From NCBI RefSeq assembly GCF_016427605.1, contig NZ_JAELXQ010000002.1, forward strand, positions 434,001 to 498,000: 64,000 bases of DNA, in the 5' to 3' direction. This DNA is from Ochrobactrum sp. Q0168. Lineage in GTDB: Bacteria > Pseudomonadota > Alphaproteobacteria > Rhizobiales > Rhizobiaceae. The translations under genes were made by a program, and so were the position numbers. The notes below the pieces were generated by a model. The model searched no databases. It was given only the letters and a program-made list of their open reading frames with translations, and had not been told where the DNA came from. Positions 8,446-20,073 of this stretch are shown in pieces; within the stretch, counting starts at the first letter, position 1; every line of letters starts with the position of its first letter.

Positions 8446-9558
8446 ATGAAATCACGCGCAGCTGTTGCCTGGGAGGCGAAAAAGCCGCTCACCATCGAAA
8501 CCGTCGAAATCGGCGGACCCCGGGCTGGCGAAGTGCTGGTCGAGATCATGGCGACTGGCGTCTGCCACACCGACGCCTATACGCTGTCGGGCCTCGATTC
8601 CGAAGGCAAGTTCCCGGCCATTCTCGGCCATGAAGGAGCGGGCATCGTGCGCGAAGTCGGCGCGGGTGTGACCTCCGTCAAGCCGGGCGACCATGTCATC
8701 CCGCTTTACACACCGGAATGCCGCCAGTGCAAAACCTGCCTGTCGCAGCGCTCGAACCTCTGCACCTCGATCCGCGCCACGCAAGGTCAGGGCCTGATGC
8801 CCGACAAGACCACGCGCTTTTCCTGCGATGGCGGCGAAGTGTTCCATTATATGGGCTGCTCGACCTTCTCGAACTTCACCGTCCTGCCGGAAATCGCCGT
8901 TGCCAAGGTGCGTGAAGACGCGCCATTCGACAAGATTTGCTATATCGGCTGCGGCGTCACCACCGGCATCGGCGCGGTGATCTATACAGCAAAGGTTCGC
9001 CCGGGTTCGAATGTGGTGGTGTTCGGCCTCGGCGGCATCGGCCTCAATGTCATTCAGGGCGCGCGCATGGTTGGCGCGGACAAGATCATCGGCGTGGATA
9101 TCAACCCGGCCAAGGTCGAAATGGCGAAGAAGTTCGGCATGACCGACTTCATCAACCCGCGTGACGTGGGCAATGACAAGGTGGTTCAGGCGATCCAGGA
9201 CCTGACCGATGGCGGCGCGGACTATTCCTTCGACGCAACCGGCAATACCGATGTCATGCGTCAGGCGCTGGAATGCTGCCATCGCGGCTGGGGTGAATCC
9301 ATCATCATCGGCGTTGCGGAAGCTGGCAAGGAAATCGCCACGCGTCCGTTCCAGCTGGTCACGGGCCGCGTCTGGAAAGGCACCGCCTTCGGCGGCGCGC
9401 GCGGTCGCACCGATGTGCCGAAAATCGTCGACTGGTACATGGAAGGCAAGATCAACATTGACGATCTGATCACCCACACCATGCCGCTCGATGAAATCAA
9501 CACGGCCTTCGACCTGATGCATGAAGGCAAGTCGATCCGTTCGGTGATTGTCTACTGA
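8446..9558 (+). CDS. frmA: S-(hydroxymethyl)glutathione dehydrogenase (class III alcohol dehydrogenase)
   Basis: A 370-residue zinc-dependent medium-chain dehydrogenase that oxidises S-hydroxymethylglutathione to S-formylglutathione with NAD, the main step of formaldehyde detoxification; it also reduces S-nitrosoglutathione. Visible marks are the catalytic zinc site ([20 protein letters not shown]), the four-cysteine structural zinc loop ([17 protein letters not shown]), the Rossmann motif [13 protein letters not shown], and [13 protein letters not shown]. The ATG at 8446 has GGAA upstream; an earlier in-frame ATG at 8416 would add ten residues not found in the family. It lies 99 bp after frmR, and its stop codon shares one base with the next start. 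Confidence 0.96.
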   Translation: MKSRAAVAWEAKKPLTIETVEIGGPRAGEVLVEIMATGVCHTDAYTLSGLDSEGKFPAILGHEGAGIVREVGAGVTSVKPGDHVIPLYTPECRQCKTCLSQRSNLCTSIRATQGQGLMPDKTTRFSCDGGEVFHYMGCSTFSNFTVLPEIAVAKVREDAPFDKICYIGCGVTTGIGAVIYTAKVRPGSNVVVFGLGGIGLNVIQGARMVGADKIIGVDINPAKVEMAKKFGMTDFINPRDVGNDKVVQAIQDLTDGGADYSFDATGNTDVMRQALECCHRGWGESIIIGVAEAGKEIATRPFQLVTGRVWKGTAFGGARGRTDVPKIVDWYMEGKINIDDLITHTMPLDEINTAFDLMHEGKSIRSVIVY

Positions 9559-10031
9559 TGAGCGAGAAGACCCTGATATCCCGCTGGGATGAGCTGGACG
9601 ATTTTACGCCGCGCGCGCTTTATGCGCTGCTGAAACTGCGCGTGGATATTTTCGTGGTGGAGCAGAAATGCCCCTATCCGGAAATCGACGGCAAGGATAT
9701 GGGTGCGTTCCACCTGCGCATTCTTGACGGCGAGGAACTTGCAGCTGCATTGCGCGTTCTTCCGCCGGAAAGCGACGGTAAACCCGCGAAGATCGGGCGT
9801 GTGGTCGTGGCCCCGGATTACCGGGGCTACCAGCTTGGCCGAAGGCTGATGCAGGAAGCAATCGCTTTTTCGGAAGAGCGCTTTCCAGGCATTGCCATTG
9901 AGCTCGGCGGACAGAGCCATTTGCAAAAATTCTATGGCTCGTTCGGTTTTAAAGTCACTTCGGACGAATATCTGGAAGACGGCATTCCGCATGTGGACAT
10001 GCGGCTGGAACCGCGAGAAAAGAGCAACTGA
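9558..10031 (+). CDS. elaA: GNAT acetyltransferase, ElaA-like
   Basis: A 157-residue GNAT protein of the ElaA family. YALLKLRVDIFVVEQ-CPYPEIDGKD is the ElaA signature, followed by IGRVVVAPDYRGYQLGRRLM (acetyl-CoA binding) and HLQKFYGSFGF with EDGIPH near the end. The substrate of ElaA is not established. Start and stop each overlap the neighbouring gene by one base (TGATG), so translational coupling with frmA and the DUF1345 gene is likely, which ties it to the formaldehyde operon. Whether it serves that pathway or is only co-expressed cannot be told from sequence. Confidence 0.88.
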   Translation: MSEKTLISRWDELDDFTPRALYALLKLRVDIFVVEQKCPYPEIDGKDMGAFHLRILDGEELAAALRVLPPESDGKPAKIGRVVVAPDYRGYQLGRRLMQEAIAFSEERFPGIAIELGGQSHLQKFYGSFGFKVTSDEYLEDGIPHVDMRLEPREKSN

Positions 10032-10687
10032 TGTTTCTGCTGCGCCGCCATATGTCCTTCTATCTCGCGGCCATCGGTGGCGCAGCAGCCTTTATCGTCG
10101 CGTGGTTGTTCGACAGTCCGCTTGCGCCGGTGATCGGGGCGGACACGTTTTTCGTGCTTTATCTGGTGCTGGCTCTTTTCGCCATTCCCAAACTCACCGC
10201 CGCCTTTCTCAAAAAGCATGCAGCCGCCGCCGATGAACCGGCCTGGATCATCTTTCTGGTGACTTTCGCAACCGTCGTCGTCGCGGTGGCCTCGCTGTTC
10301 ATCCTGCTCAACCGGCAGCCGAAGGCGGATGCATTGGCGCTGGTGACGACGCTCGCCTCGGTGCCGCTCGGCTGGGCTACCATTCACATGATGGCGGCCA
10401 TTCACTACGCCCATGCCTTTTGGCAACCGCAGGAACCAGCCGGTGACGACAATGGCCGCGCCAGTCGCCGCCGGGGTGGGTTCGACTTTCCCGACACGCC
10501 GGAGCCGTCCGGCTGGGATTTTGCCTATTTCTCCTATGTCATCGGCATGACCGCGCAAACCTCCGATACGGGCGTCACCACCACCGCCATGCGGCGGCTG
10601 ACACTGATGCACAGCGTGGTATCCTATTTCTTCAACACCATTCTCGTCGCGGCAGCGGTCAATGCCGCCGTCGCGCTCGGCAGCTGA
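10031..10687 (+). CDS. DUF1345 integral membrane protein
   Basis: A 218-residue membrane protein of the DUF1345 family. Hydrophobic segments lie at about 10-30, 38-58, 75-97, 103-125 and 190-215, so about five helices are expected in the inner membrane. The family signature is FAYFSYVIGMTAQTSDTGVTT (about residues 168-188, broken here by no gap). A hydrophilic loop rich in R, G and D precedes it. Function is unknown. It overlaps the elaA stop by one base and is 36 bp ahead of frmB, so it is embedded in the formaldehyde operon. No catalytic residue set is evident. Confidence 0.85.
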   Translation: MFLLRRHMSFYLAAIGGAAAFIVAWLFDSPLAPVIGADTFFVLYLVLALFAIPKLTAAFLKKHAAAADEPAWIIFLVTFATVVVAVASLFILLNRQPKADALALVTTLASVPLGWATIHMMAAIHYAHAFWQPQEPAGDDNGRASRRRGGFDFPDTPEPSGWDFAYFSYVIGMTAQTSDTGVTTTAMRRLTLMHSVVSYFFNTILVAAAVNAAVALGS

Positions 10688-10723
10688 CGGCTCCTGCCTC
10701 CCTAAACAGAAACTGGAATTCAA

Positions 10724-11554
10724 ATGGAAACGATTTCGACAGCGAAGTGCTTTGGCGGAACACAAGGCGTCTATCGGCACAAAAGCGAAGCCTGCCAGTG
10801 CGACATGACCTTCGCCGTGTTCCTGCCACCGCAGGCCAAGGAAGGCCCGGTGCCGGTGCTCTGGTATCTGTCCGGCCTAACCTGTACGCATCAAAACGTG
10901 ATGGACAAGGGCGAATATCGGCAATTGGCCGCAGAACTTGGAATTGCCGTTATTTGCCCCGATACGAGCCCACGTGGTGATGACGTTCCCGATGAGCCGG
11001 ACAACTGGCAGTTCGGCAAGGGTGCAGGCTTTTACGTCGACGCGACGCAGGAGCCTTTCGCCAGGAACTACCAGATGTACAGCTATATCACGCAGGAACT
11101 GACCGAGCTGGTGGCGGCTGAGTTTCCGCTCGATATGGCGCGACAGGCGATCACCGGCCATTCCATGGGCGGTCATGGCGCGCTGACGATTGCGCTGAAA
11201 AACCCGGACCGGTTCAAGTCGGCCTCTGCTTTCGCGCCCATTGTGCAGCCATCGACGGCCGGTTGGTCAAAACCGGCGCTGGAAAAATATCTCGGCCCGG
11301 AAGAACGCGCATGGCGTCCCTATGATGCGTCGCTGCTGATCGAGGATGGTTACAAGTTTCCGGCGTTTCTGGTCGATCAGGGCACCGCGGACGGCTTCCT
11401 GAACGACGGCTTGCGCCCATGGCTGCTGGAAGAAGCCTGCGAAAAGGCTGGCATTCCGCTCACGCTCAATATGCGCGAGGGCTATGATCATTCCTATTTC
11501 TTCATTTCGACATTCATGGATGACCATCTGCGTTGGCATGCCGAGCGCCTTTGA
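10724..11554 (+). CDS. frmB: S-formylglutathione hydrolase
   Basis: A 276-residue alpha/beta-hydrolase of the esterase D family (also called FghA). It hydrolyses S-formylglutathione to formate and glutathione, completing the pathway begun by FrmA. The nucleophile lies in GHSMGGHGAL; the acid and histidine are in VDQGTADGFL and GYDHSYFFI. YLSGLTCTHQNVM and DTSPRGDDV are typical of the family, and the length is normal. It closes the frm operon and is followed by a hairpin terminator. Confidence 0.96.
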   Translation: METISTAKCFGGTQGVYRHKSEACQCDMTFAVFLPPQAKEGPVPVLWYLSGLTCTHQNVMDKGEYRQLAAELGIAVICPDTSPRGDDVPDEPDNWQFGKGAGFYVDATQEPFARNYQMYSYITQELTELVAAEFPLDMARQAITGHSMGGHGALTIALKNPDRFKSASAFAPIVQPSTAGWSKPALEKYLGPEERAWRPYDASLLIEDGYKFPAFLVDQGTADGFLNDGLRPWLLEEACEKAGIPLTLNMREGYDHSYFFISTFMDDHLRWHAERL

Positions 11555-11562
11555 CAGTAACG

Positions 11563-11589
11563 AAAAGTCCGGCTTGGCCGGGCTTTTTT
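11563..11589. terminator. Bidirectional terminator between frmB and the P450 gene
   Basis: AAAAGTCCGGC, a TTG loop and GCCGGGCTTTTTT form a 7-bp GC stem with one mismatch, A-tract on one side and T-tract on the other. It lies between two convergent genes and should stop both. Confidence 0.8.
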
Positions 11590-12972
11590 CTATCGCTTCA
11601 TCACTTTCATCGGCAGACCACCCTGCGGCTGCGTGGTGAGCTTTTGCACCGGCCATGGTCGGGTCGTTTCCAGCACGTCGAAGCGGCGACCATCGAGCAG
11701 GGTTGCCAGCGCAATAACCGCTTCCTGCAAAGCAAAGCTTGCGCCGATGCAGACGCGCGGGCCCGCGCCGAAGGGCAGATACTGGAAACGGTCGAGCCGG
11801 TCGCGGTTTTCCGGCCAGAAGCGCTGCGGCATGAAAGCATCTGGCTGATCCCAAAAGAGCCGATGACGGTGGATCACCCATGGCATGACCAGCACAGTCG
11901 CGCCTTTCGGTATTTGCAGATCGCCATAGCGGTCATTTTCCGCCGCCTCGCGATTGATCGATGGCGCAGGCGGATAAAGGCGCATCGCCTCCTCGAAAGC
12001 CGCACGCGTGAAAGGCAGGCTGGCCAGCCACTCATGCGGCGGCAGATCGCGTCCGCCCTTTTCGAAGAAAGCGTCGATTTCCGTCTCAACGCGGGCGCGT
12101 TCTTCGGGGGCTTTGGCGAGCAGATAGAGCGTCCAGCCAAGCGCGCGGGCCGTGGTTTCGTGACCAGCGCCAATGAAGGTGATGATATTGTCCTCGATCT
12201 CTGAGCGGCTCAGGCCCTCCGGGCCTTCGGCGCGCAAAAGCAGCGTCAGGAAGTCGTTCGGCACCGCTTCACCTCTGTCCATACGCGCCTTGCGCATGGC
12301 AATGGTGTCGGAGACAAGCGCGCGGAAAAAGCCCAGCGACTGCTGGCCGCGCAAACGCGTGAGCCGTGGCAGCCAATCAGGCAGGCCCAGCAGATCGAAC
12401 GGATCGACGCGGCCCATGGTTTCAAACAGCTTGTCGATCTGACGCGCGAAATCATTGGGATCGCCTGCGATCTCGCCGGAAAACAGCGTTTCGGCCAGAA
12501 TGTCGTAGGTGAGCAACGTCATGTCATGGGCAACATCGGTGATCATGCCGCTGGTCTTGTAGCGCGCCACAAACAGGCGCGAACGGTCGCGCATCGCTTC
12601 CGCAAAGCCGCCGATATGGCGCGGCGTGAAGACCGGTGCCATGGCCTTGCGCGAGCGCTTCCACACCTGCCCCTCAGCCGTCAGAAGGCCATCGCGCAGC
12701 AGCGGACGCAGCACACGCTGCCGAATGGCGGACATCGGATAATTGGCGACATTGTCTACCAGCACGTGGCGGATCAGCCCGGGATCGTTGGCGATGATGG
12801 TCTTGAGGCCAAACCAGCTGACGGAAATCCACCGTTCATTGTAGGAAGGTTCGCCCCACAATTCGAGCGGGTTTTTATAGACGACGCGCATCATCTCGAA
12901 GCGCCCGACAGGCTTTTCGCGCGGGCGCGGCGCGGGCGGCACGAAGGGTTCAAGCACTTCCGGCATAGTCAT
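11590..12972 (-). CDS. Cytochrome P450
   Basis: A soluble bacterial cytochrome P450 of about 460 residues, a heme-thiolate monooxygenase. The I-helix oxygen-binding motif is GAGHETTARAL, the K-helix ExxR is EEAMR, and the heme-binding loop is FGAGPRVCIGASFA with the cysteine that ligates iron. No reductase or ferredoxin gene is adjacent, so electron donors must come from elsewhere and the substrate is unknown. The ATG at 12972 (MTMPEVLEPF) is chosen from family length; the open frame extends to an ATG at 13062, which would add 30 basic residues. It diverges from gyrB. Confidence 0.88.
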   Translation of the reverse strand: MTMPEVLEPFVPPAPRPREKPVGRFEMMRVVYKNPLELWGEPSYNERWISVSWFGLKTIIANDPGLIRHVLVDNVANYPMSAIRQRVLRPLLRDGLLTAEGQVWKRSRKAMAPVFTPRHIGGFAEAMRDRSRLFVARYKTSGMITDVAHDMTLLTYDILAETLFSGEIAGDPNDFARQIDKLFETMGRVDPFDLLGLPDWLPRLTRLRGQQSLGFFRALVSDTIAMRKARMDRGEAVPNDFLTLLLRAEGPEGLSRSEIEDNIITFIGAGHETTARALGWTLYLLAKAPEERARVETEIDAFFEKGGRDLPPHEWLASLPFTRAAFEEAMRLYPPAPSINREAAENDRYGDLQIPKGATVLVMPWVIHRHRLFWDQPDAFMPQRFWPENRDRLDRFQYLPFGAGPRVCIGASFALQEAVIALATLLDGRRFDVLETTRPWPVQKLTTQPQGGLPMKVMKR

Positions 12973-13175
12973 CGCAGTTTCATCCAAGCGTTCCAGATAC
13001 CGTTGTTTTATGGCATATAAGGGGTAATTGTGGCGCTTCCAGAAGCCCATTCGGGGCAGCATCCGCCATATGGGGTCGATATCCGCTCAAACTACCGGAA
13101 TCCCCGGCAAATTTGCCTCGAAAATTTGGAAAATAACCCGTTAGCGCCTATATTAAAGCCATGTTTGTCGTATGA

Positions 13176-15695
<2,520 letters not shown>

Positions 15696-15715
15696 TCCAG
15701 CCTCGCATCGTCACG

Positions 15716-15745
15716 AAAAAGGCCTCTGCTCGCAGAGGCCTTTTT
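15716..15745. terminator. gyrB terminator
   Basis: AAAAAGGCCTCTGC-TC-GCAGAGGCCTTTTT: a perfect GC-rich stem with A- and T-tracts, 20 bp after the gyrB stop. Confidence 0.9.
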
Positions 15746-15774
15746 ATTTGTCGCCGGTATTGTCACCACAAAAA

Positions 15775-15801
15775 GAAAGGCCCCGCATTGCGGGGCCTTT
15801 C
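15775..15801. terminator. Terminator of the Omp25-like gene
   Basis: GAAAGGCCCCGC, loop ATT, GCGGGGCCTTTC: a perfect stem 23 bp past the stop codon of the minus-strand porin gene. It probably acts with the gyrB terminator to isolate the two convergent genes. Confidence 0.85.
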
Positions 15802-15823
15802 TCTGCAATCCTTCTGTGAAGGA

Positions 15824-16510
15824 TCAGAACTTGTAGGCAATACCCAGGCGAACTTCGTTGGTCTTGAAGTCGTTGTTGACGCTCAGGCCAGCAAAGTCGA
15901 CGTCCTTATCGCCGTAATCGGTGTAGCGATATTCAAGACGCAGGATCAGGTTGTCGGTTGCGGCATAATCCACACCGCCGCCAACGGTCCAGCCCGTGAG
16001 GGTCTTGCTTTCGGAGAAGCCGATACCGTAGATATCGCCGCTGTTCTTGACATTGCCGAATGCCACACCGCCAGCGATGTAAGGCAGGAAGCGGTCGAAG
16101 GCGTAACCAGCGCGGGCACGAACGGCACCCGACCAGCGCATCTTGCTTTCAAACGAGCCAACTGCGAGGTCGCCATCATAAATGTCGATGCCTTCCGACA
16201 CGTCATTATAGGTGATGTCGCCGTCGATACCGAGAACAACATTGTTGCCCAGATCGAAGTTGTAACCAGCGTAGAGACCGCCGAGGAAACCATCAGGCTT
16301 CACGTCGCCATAGGTGTAAAGGTCGCCGCTGAAATCAGACTTACCCCAGCCGTAGCCAACCTGACCACCGATGTAAGCACCGTTCCAGGTAAACGTCGGA
16401 GCGACAACAACCGGTGCTGGTTCCTGTTCGATAACCGCGTCAGCAGCCTTTGCGCCGGTGGCAGCAACAAGAGCGACAGTGGATGCGAGAAGAAGCGCCT
16501 TAAGCTTCAT
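15824..16510 (-). CDS. Omp25/Omp31-family outer-membrane protein
   Basis: A 228-residue outer-membrane beta-barrel of the Omp25/Omp31 (Omp3) family. Residues 1-22 are a Sec signal peptide ending AKA-AD. The mature protein starts with a short acidic/proline stretch (EQEPAPVVVAP), then F/YTWNGAYIGGQVGYGWGKS, the family's first strand, alternating barrel strands with GLYAGYNF and RWSGAVRARAGYAFDRFLPYIAGG, and ends LRLEYRYTDYG...VRLGIAYKF with the C-terminal phenylalanine used by the Bam machinery. GGAGG precedes the ATG at 16510. Several paralogues exist in Brucella (Omp25b-d, Omp22, Omp31b), and I cannot say with certainty which this is. Confidence 0.9.
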   Translation of the reverse strand: MKLKALLLASTVALVAATGAKAADAVIEQEPAPVVVAPTFTWNGAYIGGQVGYGWGKSDFSGDLYTYGDVKPDGFLGGLYAGYNFDLGNNVVLGIDGDITYNDVSEGIDIYDGDLAVGSFESKMRWSGAVRARAGYAFDRFLPYIAGGVAFGNVKNSGDIYGIGFSESKTLTGWTVGGGVDYAATDNLILRLEYRYTDYGDKDVDFAGLSVNNDFKTNEVRLGIAYKF

Positions 16511-16741
16511 GATGAACCTCCTAAGGAAATTTTCTGAACCAAGCTTGACCCTAATATAAGCGACCACTCAAAAAAGTCTGTAGCATGAATGCCACAGCAA
16601 GAGAAAAGTGCAAAAAGCCGTACACGAAGCCGTGAAACCGCCCTCTATAGTTAAAAAACTGGAAAGAAATGCCCGAAAGCGCTGCTCTGCGCAGGGCTGT
16701 ATTAATTCAGATCCAATCAGGTTATAGAAAACCGGGCTTAA

Positions 16742-17872
16742 ATGGGTGGGAAAACTGATATGCGGATAGCGGGCGACAGCGAACGGATCGACTGGGTCGA
16801 TATTGCCAAGGGCATCTGCATTATCTTTGTCGTGATGATGCATTCGACGCTGGGCGTCGAAAAGGCAGCGGGCGCTGAAGGCTGGATGCACTATGTGGTC
16901 GCCTTCGCCAAACCATTCCGTATGCCGGATTTCTTCATGATCTCGGGGCTGTTTCTCAGCCTCGTCATCGACCGCCCCTGGCGGCGCTATCTCGACCGCA
17001 AGGTGGTGCATTTCCTGTATTTCTATATTCTGTGGCTGACGATCCAGTTTGCCTTCAAGGCGCCGGGGATTGCCAGCGAAGCCGGTGTTTCCGGCGTCGT
17101 GCAGGCCTATCTCATGGCTTTCGTCGAGCCGTTCGGCACGCTGTGGTTCATCTATATCTTGCCCGTCTTCTTTGTTGCGACACGGCTTTTGAAGCGCGTG
17201 CCGGTGGGCGTTACCTTTACCGTGCTGGCTGTGCTGGAAATCCTGCCCATCCATACGGGCTGGGTAATGATTGACGAATTCTGCTCGCGTTTCGTCTATT
17301 TCTTCGCGGGCTATGCCTTCGCACCCGCCATCTTCAAGATTGCCGACTGGCTGCGCCAACGCCCACTCGTCGGCATTGCGGGGCTGCTCGTCTGGGGCCT
17401 TGTCGAATACAAGCTCGTCTTCATGCCGGTGCCGGAAAGCCTCGCATCGCTGATCGCCCCCGCCGGCGATCTCCTGAACGAGCGCGGCGCTGTGAGTGAT
17501 CTGCCCATTATTTCGCTTCTACTCGGACTGGTTGGCGCGCTGGCGATCATTTCGATCTCTTCACTTTTGAGCCTGCTGCCTGCGCGAAACTGGCTGCATC
17601 GTGCACTGAGCTGGCTCGGCGCACATTCGATTGTGATCTATCTGGCCTTCTTCCTGCCGATGGCCATCGCGCGCACAGTGATGCTGAAACTCGGCTTCAT
17701 CGATATCGGCACGGTATCGCTTCTGACCACCGCAAGCGGCGTGGTCGGACCGGTCATTCTTTATGGGCTTATCCAATGGACCGGCTATGGACAGTTTCTG
17801 TTCCGCCGCCCGGCATGGGCCTATATTGATCAGGCGCCACAAAAGAAAACGGCGGCCACTGCCGCCGTTTGA
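16742..17872 (+). CDS. Acyltransferase family 3 membrane protein
   Basis: A 376-residue integral membrane protein of the acyltransferase-3 (AT3) family, with about ten hydrophobic helices. The N-terminal signature is visible: IDWVDIAKGICIIFVVMMHS, whose C-terminal histidine is typical of AT3 catalytic sites, followed by FRMPDFFMISGLFLS and then PFGTLWFIYILPVFF. Such proteins move acetyl or succinyl groups onto envelope glycans; OpgC-type members modify periplasmic glucans. The cgs gene is 17 kb away, so a role in glucan modification is only a possibility. The ATG at 16742 or at 16760 could be the start; the latter has better spacing from GGTGGGA. It diverges from the porin gene. Confidence 0.82.
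   Translation: MGGKTDMRIAGDSERIDWVDIAKGICIIFVVMMHSTLGVEKAAGAEGWMHYVVAFAKPFRMPDFFMISGLFLSLVIDRPWRRYLDRKVVHFLYFYILWLTIQFAFKAPGIASEAGVSGVVQAYLMAFVEPFGTLWFIYILPVFFVATRLLKRVPVGVTFTVLAVLEILPIHTGWVMIDEFCSRFVYFFAGYAFAPAIFKIADWLRQRPLVGIAGLLVWGLVEYKLVFMPVPESLASLIAPAGDLLNERGAVSDLPIISLLLGLVGALAIISISSLLSLLPARNWLHRALSWLGAHSIVIYLAFFLPMAIARTVMLKLGFIDIGTVSLLTTASGVVGPVILYGLIQWTGYGQFLFRRPAWAYIDQAPQKKTAATAAV
17847..17870. terminator. Hairpin overlapping the last codons of the AT3 gene
   Basis: AAACGGCGGC-CACT-GCCGCCGTTT is a perfect 10-bp stem. It lies inside the last codons of the acyltransferase gene and ends at its stop codon, 27 bp from the 3' end of the convergent RNase D gene. The T-tract is short, so termination strength is uncertain. 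Confidence 0.6.
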
Positions 17873-17896
17873 TGGGTACAATACTATCGCCCAGCG

Positions 17897-18514
17897 TCAG
17901 CTATGCGCGAAAATATCGTCTTCCGGCCATCCCATCAGATCAAGTTCCGAACGGGTCGGCAGGAATTTGAAGCAGGCTTCAGCCTGCTTCGCGCGGCCAT
18001 CGCGCTCAAGACGCTGTTCCAGTACAGCCTTCAGACGATGCAGATAAAGCACATCGGAAGCGGCATATTCGAGCTGCGCCTGCGAAAGGATTTCCGCAGC
18101 CCAGTCGGATGACTGCTGCTGCTTGGAGATCGAAACATCCAAAAGCTCGTTGCACAGTTCCTTGAGGCCGTGACGGTCCGTATAGGTGCGGGTGAGCTTC
18201 GAGGCGATCTTGGTGCAGAAAACCGGCTGCGGCATGGTGCCGAAAGCATGGGCCAGCACGGCCAGATCGAACCGACCGAAATGGAAGATCTTGGTGATCG
18301 CGCGATCCTTCAGAAGCTTGACCAGATTGGGCGCCTTCTTCTGCCCGGCCTCGATCTGGATCACGTCCGCCGTGCCGTCGCCGGGCGAAATCTGCACCAC
18401 GCAAAGCCGGTCGCGATGCGGGTTCAGCCCCAGCGTCTCGGTATCAATGGCGACCGCATCGACCTGATAATGGTCGAGGTTCGGCAGATCGTTTTTATGA
18501 AAACGGATGGTCAT
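17897..18514 (-). CDS. RNase D-like 3'-5' exoribonuclease, catalytic domain only
   Basis: A 205-residue DEDD-superfamily exonuclease. ExoI is AIDTETLGL (D and E), ExoII is FHFGRFDLAVL (D), and ExoIII is AASDVLYLHRL (Y-x3-D type, DEDDy). E. coli RNase D is about 375 residues with HRDC domains after the nuclease domain; these are absent, which is usual for the small RNase D proteins of alphaproteobacteria. It probably trims the 3' ends of stable RNAs, though DNA substrates cannot be excluded. The ATG at 18514 is followed at once by family sequence. Confidence 0.88.
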   Translation of the reverse strand: MTIRFHKNDLPNLDHYQVDAVAIDTETLGLNPHRDRLCVVQISPGDGTADVIQIEAGQKKAPNLVKLLKDRAITKIFHFGRFDLAVLAHAFGTMPQPVFCTKIASKLTRTYTDRHGLKELCNELLDVSISKQQQSSDWAAEILSQAQLEYAASDVLYLHRLKAVLEQRLERDGRAKQAEACFKFLPTRSELDLMGWPEDDIFAHS

Positions 18515-18558
18515 TCAGTTGTCCTTGTTTCGCGGCAGTTGCCGCCATAATACGCGCC

Positions 18559-19968
18559 CTACTTGGCGGCGATAGCCGCCATAATGCGGGCCCATGAGCG
18601 TTGGCCTTTGTGGAAGGAGTTCAGCTCGTATTTTTCATTGGGCGAATGGATGCGGTCATCTTCAAGTCCGAAGCCGACGAGCAGCGATTCCATACCGAGG
18701 AAAGTGTCGAAATCGCCGACAATCGGGATCGATCCGCCCATGGCGATCAGCACGGCTGGCTTCGGCCATTCGTCGGACAGCGCGTCCTTGGCCTTGGAAA
18801 CCAGCGGTGAATCATAAGGCAACTGGATCGCGGGCGAACCGCCATGCGGATGGAACTCCACCGAGCAATCGGCGGGCAGGCGTTCCTGCACAAAAGCGCG
18901 GAAGGCTTCGCGGATCTTCACCGGGTCCTGTTTATGCACGAGACGGAACGAGACCTTTGCCGAGGCCTGCGCCGCGATAACAGTCTTGAAACCTTCGCCG
19001 GTATAACCGCCGGTAATGCCGTTTACTTCCGCCGTCGGGCGGGCCCAGGTGAGTTCGAGAACGCTGCGACCCTTTTCGCCGGAGGGGATGGAAAGGCCGA
19101 TGGGGCCGAGGAAGTTTTCCGCGGTGCGACCGAGGCTTTCCCAGGATTGCAGGATTTGCGACGGGGTTTCCTCGACGCCTTCATAGAAGCCGGGAACGGT
19201 GACGCGTCCGGTTTCGTCATGCAGGTCGGCCAGAATCTTGCTCAGAATATGGATCGGATTGGCCGCAGCACCGCCGAAAAAGCCCGAATGCAGATCGCGG
19301 TCGGCAGCCTTGATAACGATTTCCTCGCCAACCAGACCGCGCAGCCCGACGCTGATGGCAGGCGTTTCCATGTCCCACATGGAGGTGTCGCAGACCAGCG
19401 CCACATCGGCTTTCAGTTCCGCCTTGTTGGCATCGAGGAAGGGTTTGAGCGACGGCGAACCGGATTCTTCCTCGCCTTCGAACAACAGCGTCACCTTGAC
19501 CGGCAGACTGCCATTGATCGCCTTATAGGCACGGCAGGCTTCCACGAAGGTCATGAGCTGGCCCTTGTCGTCGGACGTGCCGCGACCGGTCAGGACTTTA
19601 CGACCGTTGCCGACATCCTTGATCGCCGGATCGAACGGGTCGTTTTCCCAAAGATTCAGCGGATCGACCGGCTGCACATCATAGTGACCGTAGAAGAGCA
19701 CATGCGGCGCATCGGGCGTGGCGCCGTCATGATGCGCAACCACCATCGGATGGCCCGGCGTGTCGCGCACGCTGGCATCAAAGCCAATCGTCTTCAGATC
19801 GGCCACCAGCCATTCCGCAGCCTTGCGGCAATCGGCCTTGTAGGCCGGGTCGGTCGAGATCGACTTGATCCGCAGCAGTTCGAACAGGCGTTCGAGGCTG
19901 TTATCAAGATTGGCGTCGAGGTGGCTGAGAACTTTGTCGAGCGATGGCACAGACGGTTGCTGGGACAT
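18559..19968 (-). CDS. M20 family dipeptidase / metallopeptidase
   Basis: A 469-residue zinc-dependent M20 peptidase. The first metal motif is FYGHYDVQP (HxD), with GRGTSDDKG following, EGEEESGSP carries the catalytic and metal-binding glutamates, and VALVCDTSMW and the C-terminal HSPNEKYELNSF supply the rest. The dimerisation domain sits in the middle. This subfamily cleaves dipeptides or acyl-amino acids; the exact substrate is not predictable. The ATG at 19968 has AGGAAG upstream; a longer reading frame adds 26 unrelated residues. It lies 105 bp downstream of the LivH-like permease on the same strand and may share its transcript. Confidence 0.9.
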   Translation of the reverse strand: MSQQPSVPSLDKVLSHLDANLDNSLERLFELLRIKSISTDPAYKADCRKAAEWLVADLKTIGFDASVRDTPGHPMVVAHHDGATPDAPHVLFYGHYDVQPVDPLNLWENDPFDPAIKDVGNGRKVLTGRGTSDDKGQLMTFVEACRAYKAINGSLPVKVTLLFEGEEESGSPSLKPFLDANKAELKADVALVCDTSMWDMETPAISVGLRGLVGEEIVIKAADRDLHSGFFGGAAANPIHILSKILADLHDETGRVTVPGFYEGVEETPSQILQSWESLGRTAENFLGPIGLSIPSGEKGRSVLELTWARPTAEVNGITGGYTGEGFKTVIAAQASAKVSFRLVHKQDPVKIREAFRAFVQERLPADCSVEFHPHGGSPAIQLPYDSPLVSKAKDALSDEWPKPAVLIAMGGSIPIVGDFDTFLGMESLLVGFGLEDDRIHSPNEKYELNSFHKGQRSWARIMAAIAAK

Positions 19969-20073
19969 GGAAACTTCCTGACGAGTCGAAACGTGAACTG
20001 GCGGCACACTACAACCAGCACTTCCCGCTGGAAACCCAATTCGCAAGGGATTACCGCAAATTGAAGGCCTTTA

